From positions 1-13,450 of the forward strand of contig CBDULX010000079.1 in assembly GCA_965368175.1 (NCBI GenBank): a stretch of DNA of 13,450 bases. The letters are read 5' to 3'. Shown here piece by piece: positions 1 through 7,236 of this stretch. Below the pieces are notes generated by a model that was not told where the DNA came from, made no database searches, and saw nothing but the letters and a program-made list of their open reading frames with translations. The position numbers were made by a program, and so were the translations under genes. This DNA is from CBDULX01 sp965368175. Lineage in GTDB: Bacteria > Pseudomonadota > Gammaproteobacteria > SZUA-229. Position 1 is the first letter of the stretch. The number at the start of each line of letters is the position of its first letter.

Positions 1-16
1 CCATTCCCTTAACAGA

Positions 17-80
17 GGCCGCGTATTATAGGGGCTTCTGCACTCAGGTCAACTATTAAATTTAATATTTTTTTAACTAA
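17..80 (-). promoter_or_regulatory. Strong sigma-70 promoter, probably of an rRNA operon lying left of the window
   Basis: On the minus strand there is a -35 TTGACC (47-52), a 16-bp spacer and a perfect -10 TATAAT (25-30). The discriminator just after it is GC-rich (ACGCGGCC, 17-24), which is typical of stringently controlled rRNA and tRNA promoters. Upstream of the -35, bases 53-80 are almost purely A/T, like an UP element. The promoter starts directly behind the tyrS stop codon and points out of the window. In Pseudomonas the tyrZ-type tyrS gene is followed by a 16S-23S-5S operon (from memory), so an rRNA operon is the best guess. The promoter elements are seen directly; the identity of the downstream gene is inferred. 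Confidence 0.68.
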
Positions 81-82
81 CT

Positions 83-1294
83 TCAGACAGCCTTCCTGGC
101 CACTTCTACTTTGGCAAATTTACGCTTACCTACCTGATATATATGAGTGCTTCCAGACTTTACCTTCAAGCCTTTATCATCCATTTTTTCACCATCAATT
201 TTCACCGCTCCCTGCTTGATCATACGCAATGCATCTGAGGTACTACCTGTTAGACCCGCCATTTTCAGCAAATTGGCTATGGCAAGCTCGCCATCTTCTG
301 CCTGTAACGTAAGTTCCGGCATCTCATCAGGCATGGCTCCTTTCTGGAACCGAGCAATAAAACTCTCACGCGCCTTTACGGCAGCATCCATATCATGAAA
401 ACGCCCAATAATTTCTTCAGCCAGTTTAAATTTAATGTCCCTGGGGTTACTACCCGCAGCCACCTCAGCCTTGAAGGCCTCGACCTCACTTAGGGGGCGA
501 AAACTAAGAAGCTCGAAATAACGCCACATCAGCTCATCGGACACCGACATAATTTTTCCAAACATTTCATCGGGCGACTCATGCACCCCAATATAATTAT
601 TGAGTGACTTGGACATTTTTTGCACACCGTCCAGCCCCTCCAGTATCGGCATCATCAGCACCACCTGTGGATCCTGGCCATACTGTTTCTGCAAATCACG
701 CCCCATTAGCAGGTTAAATTTCTGGTCGGTACCACCCAGTTCAATATCGGCCTTAAGCTCGACTGAGTCATAACCCTGAATCAGCGGGTAGAGAAATTCA
801 TGTATAGCAATAGGCTGATTGGAACTATAGCGCTTACTGAAATCATCACGCTCCAGCATGCGCGCCACCGTAAGACTGGAGGCCAGCTTGATCAGGCCCG
901 ACGCATCCATCTGTCCCATCCAGCTGGAGTTGAACATAACCAGTGTTTTTTCTGGCTCAAGAATTTTAAAAATCTGTTCTTCATAGCTTCTGGCATTTTC
1001 AATCACCTGGTCGCGGGTCAGCGGGGGGCGGGTTGCACTTTTACCCGTCGGATCACCGATCATTCCGGTAAAATCACCGATCAGAAAGATGACTTCATGC
1101 CCAAGATCCTGGAACTGACGAAGTTTGTTCAACAAAACAGTATGACCAAGGTGCAAATCCGGCGCCGTTGGATCGAAACCAGCCTTGATACGAAGCGGTT
1201 TACCGGTTTTAAGCTTCTTAACCAGTTCTTCTTCGACGAGAATTTCTTCAGCACCCCGCTTGATGATTTCAAGCGCCTGTTCAACCGATGACAT
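83..1294 (-). CDS. tyrS: Tyrosyl-tRNA synthetase (TyrZ/type 2 subfamily)
   Basis: This cytoplasmic class I aminoacyl-tRNA synthetase charges tRNA-Tyr with tyrosine using ATP. The 403-residue protein is full length for the short TyrZ-like subfamily, which differs from E. coli TyrS (about 424 residues). The ATP-binding HIGH motif appears as HLGH at residues 48-51 and the second signature as KMSKS at 226-230. The tyrosine/tRNA region carries GYDSVEL (about 174-180) and GGTDQKFN (about 187-194). The last 65 or so residues form an S4-type RNA-binding domain. The ATG start has GGAG at good spacing. The gene is transcribed leftward, away from the M23 peptidase gene, and ends right at the probable rRNA-operon promoter. 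No intrinsic terminator is visible behind it. Confidence 0.97.
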   Translation of the reverse strand: MSSVEQALEIIKRGAEEILVEEELVKKLKTGKPLRIKAGFDPTAPDLHLGHTVLLNKLRQFQDLGHEVIFLIGDFTGMIGDPTGKSATRPPLTRDQVIENARSYEEQIFKILEPEKTLVMFNSSWMGQMDASGLIKLASSLTVARMLERDDFSKRYSSNQPIAIHEFLYPLIQGYDSVELKADIELGGTDQKFNLLMGRDLQKQYGQDPQVVLMMPILEGLDGVQKMSKSLNNYIGVHESPDEMFGKIMSVSDELMWRYFELLSFRPLSEVEAFKAEVAAGSNPRDIKFKLAEEIIGRFHDMDAAVKARESFIARFQKGAMPDEMPELTLQAEDGELAIANLLKMAGLTGSTSDALRMIKQGAVKIDGEKMDDKGLKVKSGSTHIYQVGKRKFAKVEVARKAV

Positions 1295-1359
1295 GTAGTA
1301 CTCCAGTCAATTCACCCCATTGGGATGTAAATTATATGTAACAGATTACAGAGCTGGGC

Positions 1360-1388
1360 GTTATACAAGAGAGCAGAGCAGATAGCAA
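1360..1388 (-). promoter_or_regulatory. Candidate tyrS promoter
   Basis: On the minus strand, a -35-like TTGCTA (1383-1388, 4/6 to consensus) is separated by 17 bp from TATAAC (1360-1365, 5/6). It lies about 65 bases upstream of the tyrS ATG. A second, perfect TATAAT on the same strand (1331-1336) is closer to the gene but has no recognisable -35. Either or both could be used; this is pattern matching only. Confidence 0.35.
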
Positions 1389-1422
1389 TAGACAAGCCAA
1401 TTCGCACTAATCGCCCGCAACT

Positions 1423-1452
1423 GTGAAACAATTAAAACGTTTCACCTATAAT
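1423..1452 (+). promoter_or_regulatory. Inverted repeat overlapping a candidate promoter of the M23 peptidase gene
   Basis: GTGAAAC (1423-1429) and GTTTCAC (1439-1445) form a perfect 7-bp inverted repeat with a 9-base spacer. A perfect -10 TATAAT follows at 1447-1452, and a -35-like GTGAAA (1423-1428, 18-bp spacing) lies inside the left arm. A protein bound here would cover the promoter, so the repeat is a candidate operator. It also lies just upstream of the divergent tyrS promoter candidate. I do not recognise the regulator. Confidence 0.4.
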
Positions 1453-1501
1453 CTACTGTATGATCAGCCCAAAGCAAGATTCTAATGACAACAAAAAAAG
1501 A

Positions 1502-1536
1502 TTGACACCAGCTTGAAATAGGTAAGAATTCAAGCT
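1502..1536 (+). promoter_or_regulatory. Consensus -35 followed by an 8-bp inverted repeat upstream of the M23 peptidase gene
   Basis: TTGACA (1502-1507) matches the -35 consensus exactly. Right behind it, AGCTTGAA (1510-1517) and TTCAAGCT (1529-1536) form a perfect 8-bp inverted repeat with an 11-base spacer. The -10 would fall inside the repeat (AAGAAT, 1524-1529, 16-bp spacing) and is poor, so this could be a promoter needing an activator, an operator, or a hairpin in the leader of a transcript that starts further upstream. Confidence 0.35.
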
Positions 1537-1565
1537 ATCTTAATATAAAAATACTAGATAATTCC

Positions 1566-2987
1566 GTGAATTACAGAACATTCATAAACAAAGACTTTCG
1601 TAAACGCTCACAACCTGAGCGTCATACACATTTGCGCTGGCTTTTGCTCGGGGTAAGCTGCGCTGTACTTGGGGTAGTGCTCGCCAGCACGGGCTCTGAA
1701 TCCAGATCCAAAAATCAGAAAATCGAGGCCACCGAGACCTTAACCGGACTTTCCATCAATCCAGACACTACCGACACTGATAACCAACTAACCAGAATCC
1801 GCTTACATCTCCCTAAAAATCATACACAATCACCCGAATCACAGACAGAAGCAATTATCCGACCATCTGTCACGACTAATCACAGGCTACAAACTTTAAG
1901 AGTAAAATCAGGAGACAGCCTTTCCAGCCTGTTTGACAAAGCTGAAATCAGACAAGACCAGGTTCTGGAACTTATTCAACTGGGCCAGCCCACACGCACA
2001 TTATCTCAGCTACATCCAGGGGATGTGCTTAAAGTAGAATCCAGCGACAAAGGCCTGTTACTGGCATTACAATACGAAATAAACCCACTCCAGTTTTTAC
2101 AGGTACTTCGAGGAGCGGATGGTCTGAGTGCTGAAATTCGCAAACACGACATCGAAACTCGACATGCACATGCATCTGGTACCATTGATTCATCACTATT
2201 TGCGGCCTCTCAGGAAGCTGGCCTTTCTCAGGCTCTGACTATGGAGCTGGCTAATATTTTTGGCTGGGATATCGACTTCGCGCAGGACATCCGCTCAGGC
2301 GATCGCTTTTCGGTCATTTATGAAGAAATTTATAAGAATGGAGAAAAACTCCAGGATGGCAATATCATTGCTGCCGAATTCATTAGTCGCGGGGAAAGCT
2401 ACCGAGCTTTGCGCTACAGCAACCCGACCACTGGTGAGACTGGTTACTATTCGCCAGAAGGTTTAAGTCTGCGTAAAGCGTTCCTGCGCAGTCCGGTTAA
2501 CTTCAGCCGAATAAGCTCGAAATTCAGCTCTAAACGCTACCATCCATTACTGCATAAATTTCGCTCCCATAAAGGCGTAGATTATGCTGCCAGAAGAGGG
2601 ACACCGATTCGCGCATCCGGCGATGGTAAAGTCATTTATCGAGGCAGAAAAGGCGGCTATGGCAAGGTCGTAATCATAAAACACGGAAACCGCTACAGCA
2701 CTCTTTATGCCCATATGTCCAACTTCAATCGTAAAGTCAGACTGGGTCAAAAAGTCACACAGGGCCAGGTTATTGGCTATGTGGGATCAACAGGCCTCGC
2801 CTCCGGCCCCCATCTACATTACGAATTCCAGGTTAATGGCGTACATCGCAATCCACTGACGGTTAAATTCCCCAGTACCAGCCCAATCCCTTCACGTCAT
2901 CGTGATAACTTTGAGTTAACCACCAACAGCTACATATCACAGCTCAATGTGCTATCAAAGAACACTCTCGCTCTGAATCAGGAATAG
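1566..2987 (+). CDS. M23-family murein DD-endopeptidase, membrane-anchored (MepM-like)
   Basis: A zinc metallopeptidase predicted to act in the periplasm, cutting peptide crosslinks in peptidoglycan to allow wall growth. Residues 1-23 are basic and residues 24-41 form one membrane segment (uncleaved signal anchor). Residues about 108-165 form a LysM/OapA-like domain with the VKSGDSLSSLF signature. The C-terminal LytM/M23 domain holds H335 and D339 (HKGVD), H383 in YAH and H416/H418 in HLHYE, the complete set of zinc ligands and catalytic histidine. Length (473) fits MepM/YebA. The start is GTG at 1566; no ATG, GTG or TTG occurs in frame upstream before a stop, but the Shine-Dalgarno sequence is poor, so the start is the weakest part of the call. 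It is followed immediately by anmK and is probably co-transcribed with it. Confidence 0.93.
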   Translation: MNYRTFINKDFRKRSQPERHTHLRWLLLGVSCAVLGVVLASTGSESRSKNQKIEATETLTGLSINPDTTDTDNQLTRIRLHLPKNHTQSPESQTEAIIRPSVTTNHRLQTLRVKSGDSLSSLFDKAEIRQDQVLELIQLGQPTRTLSQLHPGDVLKVESSDKGLLLALQYEINPLQFLQVLRGADGLSAEIRKHDIETRHAHASGTIDSSLFAASQEAGLSQALTMELANIFGWDIDFAQDIRSGDRFSVIYEEIYKNGEKLQDGNIIAAEFISRGESYRALRYSNPTTGETGYYSPEGLSLRKAFLRSPVNFSRISSKFSSKRYHPLLHKFRSHKGVDYAARRGTPIRASGDGKVIYRGRKGGYGKVVIIKHGNRYSTLYAHMSNFNRKVRLGQKVTQGQVIGYVGSTGLASGPHLHYEFQVNGVHRNPLTVKFPSTSPIPSRHRDNFELTTNSYISQLNVLSKNTLALNQE

Positions 2988-2989
2988 TG

Positions 2990-4117
2990 ATGTCCGAGCT
3001 TTATATTGGACTGATGTCTGGTACCAGCATGGATGGTATTGATGCTGCGCTGGTAGAGCTGAGCAATAATCAATTCAAACTTGTTGGCACACACAGTCAC
3101 CCATTACCCGCAGACCTGAAATTAACCCTGCAACAACTGGCCCTCGATCAACCCGGTATGTCCATAGATCAACTGGGCGAAGCTGATGCCGAACTAGGCG
3201 AACTGTTTGCCGATGCGACCAACCGGTTACTCAAAACTCACCATTATCAGGCCAGCGATGTGATTGCCATCGGCTGCCATGGCCAGACCATCCGCCATCG
3301 CCCAGATCTAAAGCACCCCTTCAGTCTTCAAATTGGCGACGCTAATCGCATTGCCCATCATACAGGTATCACCACCATTTCAGATTTCCGTCGTAAGGAT
3401 ATTGCCGCCGGCGGACAAGGAGCACCATTAGCACCGGCTTTCCACAAAGCTTTTTTCAGTAGCACTGGAGAAACCAGAGGTGTGCTTAATATTGGAGGCA
3501 TTGCCAATATCACATACCTGCCTTCAGACCCAGCGAAGCTTTGTTCTGGCTTTGATACCGGGCCCGGCAATATGCTGATGGATAGCTGGATCCAGAAGCA
3601 CCAGCAGGAAGAATTTGACCGTGATGGTCGTTGGGCGAATTCTGGTCAATTAGATCTCCCACTGATCAAGCAACTGATGAAGGATCCTTACCTGAAACAA
3701 ACTCCTCCTAAAAGCACCGGGCGGGAACACTATCATTTAAAATGGCTGGAACAGCAATTAAAGAACTTTAACGACCTGAAAGCGGAAGACGTTCAGGCCA
3801 GCCTGTGCGAATTCACCTGTTTGAGTATCCAGCAGGCCCTGCAGTTATACGCACCTGATATCCAGCAACTAATCGTATGTGGCGGCGGTGCGCATAACCA
3901 GCATTTAATGCAGCGACTGCAAAGCCTCAATCCAGATATCCATGTGAATTCCAGTGAAAACTTTGGACTGGCTCCGGACTGGGTGGAAGCGGTGGCCTTT
4001 GCCTGGTTGGCCAGGCAAACTCTGGCAGGGCAATCCGGCAACCTGCCGGAGGTCACCGGTGCGGATAAAGCGGTAATCCTGGGTGCTATCCACCCAGTCC
4101 AGAGACTCTCTAATTAA
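2990..4117 (+). CDS. anmK: Anhydro-N-acetylmuramic acid kinase
   Basis: AnmK phosphorylates and opens 1,6-anhydro-MurNAc to MurNAc-6-phosphate in the cytoplasm, a step in recycling cell-wall material. The 375-residue protein has the N-terminal phosphate-binding GTSMDG (residues 11-16), GCHGQTIRH (about 95-103), and FDTGPGN (188-194), whose Asp189 matches the catalytic base of characterised AnmK. GGGAHN lies near the C-terminus. ATG at 2990 is preferred because AGGAA lies 5 bases upstream; a GTG at 2987 directly before it overlaps the upstream stop by one base and would add one residue. The gene is essentially fused end to end with the M23 peptidase gene, pairing wall cleavage with wall recycling in one transcript. 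Confidence 0.95.
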   Translation: MSELYIGLMSGTSMDGIDAALVELSNNQFKLVGTHSHPLPADLKLTLQQLALDQPGMSIDQLGEADAELGELFADATNRLLKTHHYQASDVIAIGCHGQTIRHRPDLKHPFSLQIGDANRIAHHTGITTISDFRRKDIAAGGQGAPLAPAFHKAFFSSTGETRGVLNIGGIANITYLPSDPAKLCSGFDTGPGNMLMDSWIQKHQQEEFDRDGRWANSGQLDLPLIKQLMKDPYLKQTPPKSTGREHYHLKWLEQQLKNFNDLKAEDVQASLCEFTCLSIQQALQLYAPDIQQLIVCGGGAHNQHLMQRLQSLNPDIHVNSSENFGLAPDWVEAVAFAWLARQTLAGQSGNLPEVTGADKAVILGAIHPVQRLSN

Positions 4118-4260
4118 GTCTGGTTGTAGTAGGCTTCAATAAAAAATGTTTAGATTTTTTTCACGAAGTGAGGCGGAATTTTATTCTACTGCAACGAAAT
4201 CGGGGGAAACCTGGACACTTTTAGCTAACATAAAACAGTCATGGCTTGATCAGAGGTTCT

Positions 4261-5397
4261 CTAGCGCTTATCCATAGGTATATAGGGCCGCTCTTTGTGG
4301 CCCGTGTAAACCTGAGTTGGTCTGAAAATGCGGTTATCTGACAGCTGTTCCCGCCAGTGAGCCAACCAGCCTGCCGATCTGGAGATGGCAAATATTGGCG
4401 TAAACTGGTCGGTAGGTATACCCATTTCCCTGTATAAAATACCAGAATAGAAATCCACATTCGGAAATACGCCTTTCTCCGCCAGCCGCTCTTCACATGC
4501 CTCTTCCAGCGCCAGCGCAGTCTCAAACATGGGACTGATGTTCCCCTTTTTACTGGCCCAGTCCATCATCATTTTTTGTAGAATAGTGGCTCTTGGGTCC
4601 TTTACACTGTATTCACGGTGCCCCATACCCCAGATCTTTCCTTTTTTATCCAGCTGTTTATTTACCCAGGCTTTCGCATTACTGGGATCACCCACTTCGT
4701 CCAGCATCTGAACCACTTTCTCATTTGCACCGCCGTGCAATGGTCCAGCCAGAGTACCAATGGCTGCAGCCACTACCAGATAAGGACTGGCCAGGGTGGA
4801 TGCTGCTACCAATGCTGCAAAGGTCGAGGCATTGATAGTGTGCTCGGCATGTAACACCAGGCAGGCATCCATGATACGGGCCACTTCAGGATCCGGCTCC
4901 TCGCCACGAAACATAAATAGTAAATTTTCGGCGTAAGTAAGGTCCCTGCGCGGTGGAGTTGGGTCATAGCCATTACGAATATGCTCCCACATGGTAACGA
5001 TGGTAGCCATACGAGCCACGATCTTGGTAGCCATGCTGAAAGAATACTCTTCATTATTATCGGAACTATCAGAGGGGTAGAACATGCCCAGACTGGCAAC
5101 GGCCGTTTGCAACATCTCCATGGGATGCCCGGTCGCCGGTAGATTCTGCATGATTTGACGGACGTTATATTTAACTATCCGGTTATTGCGCATTTGCAGA
5201 TCAAAGACGTCCAGTTGACCCCGTGATGGCAATTCACCATTAAGCAATAAAAGTGTGGTTTCTTCAAAACTACTTTTTTGAGCCAGCTCTTCGATACGAT
5301 AGCCACGATATGCCAGCAGGCCAACATCGCCATCCAGATAAGATATATTAGACTTGGTTGCTGGAACCCCAGCTAAACCCGGAAGATATTCGCTCAT
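4261..5397 (-). CDS. gltA: Citrate synthase, short type (cyanobacterial/Gram-positive-like lineage)
   Basis: Condenses oxaloacetate and acetyl-CoA to citrate, the entry step of the TCA cycle. The catalytic triad is present: His221 (GPLHGGANE), His260 (GMGHREY) and Asp315 (VDFYSGI). The 378-residue length and N-terminal EYLPGLAGVPATKS signature resemble citrate synthases of cyanobacteria and Gram-positives rather than the roughly 427-residue NADH-sensitive hexameric E. coli enzyme. The methylcitrate synthase PrpC has a different N-terminal sequence, although activity on propionyl-CoA cannot be ruled out. The start at 5397 is chosen because AAGGA lies 7 bases upstream; an in-frame ATG at 5412 would add 5 residues but lacks a good ribosome site. 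The gene converges with anmK and follows the erpA terminator. TACAAT (5425-5430) is a possible -10 without a clear -35. Confidence 0.93.
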   Translation of the reverse strand: MSEYLPGLAGVPATKSNISYLDGDVGLLAYRGYRIEELAQKSSFEETTLLLLNGELPSRGQLDVFDLQMRNNRIVKYNVRQIMQNLPATGHPMEMLQTAVASLGMFYPSDSSDNNEEYSFSMATKIVARMATIVTMWEHIRNGYDPTPPRRDLTYAENLLFMFRGEEPDPEVARIMDACLVLHAEHTINASTFAALVAASTLASPYLVVAAAIGTLAGPLHGGANEKVVQMLDEVGDPSNAKAWVNKQLDKKGKIWGMGHREYSVKDPRATILQKMMMDWASKKGNISPMFETALALEEACEERLAEKGVFPNVDFYSGILYREMGIPTDQFTPIFAISRSAGWLAHWREQLSDNRIFRPTQVYTGHKERPYIPMDKR

Positions 5398-5471
5398 CTG
5401 GCTTTCCTTCATTTATAATTCTCTATTGTAAGGACCTATAGAATAGCAGACCTTCAGCCTTTATGGCATGC

Positions 5472-5503
5472 AAGAAAAAGGACGCAAATGCGTCCTTTTT
5501 CTT
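5472..5503 (-). terminator. Intrinsic terminator of erpA
   Basis: A perfect 15-bp inverted repeat (arms 5472-5486 and 5489-5503) with a two-base centre, so a four-base loop in practice. The core is GGACGCA/TGCGTCC and the outer stem is A/T, giving a T-rich tail on the minus strand. It starts about 20 bases after the erpA stop codon and separates erpA from the citrate synthase gene. The A/T arms make it nearly symmetric, but no plus-strand gene needs it. Confidence 0.88.
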
Positions 5504-5523
5504 ATATTTCAGCGATTTCGGAA

Positions 5524-5877
5524 TCAGGCAGGAGAGAATGAAGAGCCACAACCACAGGTGGTTTGCGCATTCGGATTACGAATTATGAATTGCGCCCCCT
5601 GCAGATCTTCTTTGTAATCGATTTCTGCACCCACCAGATACTGGTAGCTCATAGGATCAATCAACAGGGTTACTCCCGCTTTCTCAACTGCGGTATCACC
5701 ATCATTGATGCTCTCATCAAAGGTAAAGCCGTACTGGAAACCGGAACAGCCACCACCTGAAATGAAAACGCGCAGCTTAAGATTGGGATTATTTTCTTCC
5801 TCAATCAGGCTTTTCACCTTGGCAGCGGCATCATCTGTAAAATTAAGAGGCGCTGGTGTAGAAGTTTCAGCAGTCAT
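5524..5877 (-). CDS. erpA: A-type iron-sulfur cluster carrier/insertion protein ErpA
   Basis: ErpA carries Fe-S clusters from the scaffold machinery to target apoproteins, in E. coli including those of isoprenoid synthesis. The 117-residue protein shows the HesB/IscA fold signature with three conserved cysteines: Cys44 in GGGCSG and Cys108/Cys110 in TCGCGSS. Length and N-terminus fit ErpA rather than IscA or SufA, and the genomic position next to the bactofilin and anmK genes is that of ErpA in Pseudomonas (from memory). The ATG has GGAG about 8 bases upstream. The gene is bounded by its own candidate IscR-controlled promoter region and a strong terminator, so it is probably a single-gene unit. 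Confidence 0.95.
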   Translation of the reverse strand: MTAETSTPAPLNFTDDAAAKVKSLIEEENNPNLKLRVFISGGGCSGFQYGFTFDESINDGDTAVEKAGVTLLIDPMSYQYLVGAEIDYKEDLQGAQFIIRNPNAQTTCGCGSSFSPA

Positions 5878-5908
5878 AAATTGTCTCCAAAAAACATATA
5901 ACCATAAA

Positions 5909-5940
5909 CAGGTAATTACCTGAGTATTTTAGTCAACTTT
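5909..5940 (-). promoter_or_regulatory. Candidate IscR type-1 binding site in the erpA promoter, with overlapping palindrome
   Basis: Read on the minus strand, the 25 bases at 5916-5940 match the E. coli IscR type-1 consensus (Giel-type motif, from memory) at 22 of 25 positions, including the GACT core and the spacing to the second half-site. The site contains a -35-like TTGACT. Overlapping its downstream half is a perfect 14-bp palindrome, CAGGTAATTACCTG (5909-5922). IscR carrying a 2Fe-2S cluster represses erpA in E. coli through a type-1 site, so the same feedback is likely here. The exact -10 is unclear. Confidence 0.62.
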
Positions 5941-5996
5941 TATATAGAAATCCACTACTATTAGATGAGCGTCTCTACCAGGGGTTCAACCCGGTT

Positions 5997-6437
5997 TCAG
6001 CTTGCTGTGATATCGGATTCTGAGTCTTCGACTTTCGATGAACCACCAGTATCTTGTTGATGTTCCAGTAATTTTTTCTCATTCTTGCAATGAACCAGAC
6101 TGCCATTAACTTCTGCACCCATGGCCATTTCCAGTAAATTATAAAAAACATTACCATTCACCTGAGCCCGGTTAGACAATTCAACCCGCTCTGCGGCATA
6201 TACATCACCGATAACTTCACCGTTCAAGACCACAAACGGTACACGGACTTCACCTTCAATGCTGCCATGATCACTCAATATCAGCATGGAATCTGAGCCA
6301 TCTTCGGCAATTACATTGCCGACAATCTTGCCATCCACATGCAGTCCACCCCTGAATATCAGGTCACCACGCACTTCAATGGTGTTACCAATCAGAGTTT
6401 CAATTTTACTTGCTTTAGTTTTCGGTTTGCCCCACAT
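5997..6437 (-). CDS. Bactofilin-family polymer-forming cytoskeletal protein
   Basis: Bactofilins assemble without nucleotides into beta-helical filaments, often beneath the inner membrane, and position cell-wall enzymes. The 146-residue protein is almost entirely a bactofilin (DUF583) domain, residues about 12-117, with the short glycine-spaced repeats expected of a beta-helix (for example GDLIFRGGLHVDGKIVGNV and GEVIGDVYAAERVEL). The last 25 or so residues are polar and disordered. ATG at 6437 is chosen (N-terminus MWGKPKTK) because GGAGGA lies just upstream and the family domain begins soon after; an upstream ATG at 6467 would add 10 residues without a ribosome site. The start lies inside the end of the DUF6776 gene (23-base overlap), suggesting translational coupling. 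Confidence 0.88.
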   Translation of the reverse strand: MWGKPKTKASKIETLIGNTIEVRGDLIFRGGLHVDGKIVGNVIAEDGSDSMLILSDHGSIEGEVRVPFVVLNGEVIGDVYAAERVELSNRAQVNGNVFYNLLEMAMGAEVNGSLVHCKNEKKLLEHQQDTGGSSKVEDSESDITAS

Positions 6438-7191
6438 TAACCTGTTCTCCTCCAGATAAGATATCATCCCAGGCCAATACTTCTTCGACCCTGGGTACTC
6501 GAGAGCTACTCGGCTTTACACGCACAAACATTGCTGTAGGCGTGAAATTGTCCGGAAGTCGTATACTACCTTCAAAATTCTGAAAATATTTAAATCCAAA
6601 CTTCTGACTCTTGGTTGTTTTCACAACAGAAACTGTCGGCAAATCCAGCGTGACGACTGTACCATCCGCCTCCTCACCCTCAAAAGCCAGTTCAACAAGA
6701 CCACGTACCGCCACATCCTGACGTCCATCCTGAGTCAAAACGACTTTATACTTATATCTGCCGGCAGATTCTGCGACTAACTGCACCTTTTTAACCACAA
6801 TCGAGCGTTTTGAATTATTCGGCGTAACAATACTCCGATAAAACGTTAATTCCTCTTTCATTTCCATAATTTTAGACTGAGCATTGGTCAGGGTTTTATT
6901 AACCTGACTGCCCGCATCTTTGTCGATACTATGATCTCGCACCAGCTTGGCATTCTGCCGCAGCAGATCATCATTGCGCTCACTCAGATCAATAATCTGT
7001 TGTTGCAAAAAGGCAATTTGCTCGTCGGTTTCAGATTGCACAAAACCCGCTGCCTGGCGACCATATTCAAAGGTCATCCATATAACCAGTATGAGTACCA
7101 GTAAAATTCCCAGAGCTGATAATAGCCATAGATGCGGCCGTTGTATTGAGATTAAACGTCGATTATGTACTGGATATGAACCCAATTTCAT
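6415..7191 (-). CDS. DUF6776-like membrane protein with coiled coil
   Basis: No function is known to me. The 258-residue protein has a short basic N-terminus, one membrane segment at about 21-41, and a heptad-like stretch rich in Leu/Gln/Glu/Lys at about 55-118 that should form a coiled coil. A folded, probably beta-rich domain of about 130-245 follows (VVLTQDGRQDVAVRGLVEL, FQNFEGSIRLPDNF). Topology is probably N-in with the bulk periplasmic, based on the basic residues before the membrane segment. I match it to DUF6776 from general appearance and from its fixed place next to bactofilin and erpA in Pseudomonas-like genomes. It starts 45 bases after argC and overlaps bactofilin by 23 bases. 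The Shine-Dalgarno sequence (AGAGG) is far from the ATG. Confidence 0.8.
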   Translation of the reverse strand: MKLGSYPVHNRRLISIQRPHLWLLSALGILLVLILVIWMTFEYGRQAAGFVQSETDEQIAFLQQQIIDLSERNDDLLRQNAKLVRDHSIDKDAGSQVNKTLTNAQSKIMEMKEELTFYRSIVTPNNSKRSIVVKKVQLVAESAGRYKYKVVLTQDGRQDVAVRGLVELAFEGEEADGTVVTLDLPTVSVVKTTKSQKFGFKYFQNFEGSIRLPDNFTPTAMFVRVKPSSSRVPRVEEVLAWDDILSGGEQVNVGQTEN

Positions 7192-7236
7192 TAAGTATTA
7201 ATGCCTCTAAAAAATTTCATACTCAACATCGATTTA

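Noticed and set aside
800..1291. 163-codon open frame on the plus strand opposite tyrS
   Set aside because: It lies entirely antisense to a certain gene, has no ribosome site or family likeness, and reads like the complement of conserved TyrRS codons.
4141..4160. Hairpin AAAAAAT/ATTTTTT between anmK and the citrate synthase gene as a bidirectional terminator
   Set aside because: The stem is A/T only over 7 bp and too weak for a terminator call; no other hairpin with a T-tract was found in this 143-base convergent gap.
5977..5995. GGGTT/AACCC hairpin just behind bactofilin as a terminator
   Set aside because: The stem is short and interrupted, and no T-tract follows on the minus strand.
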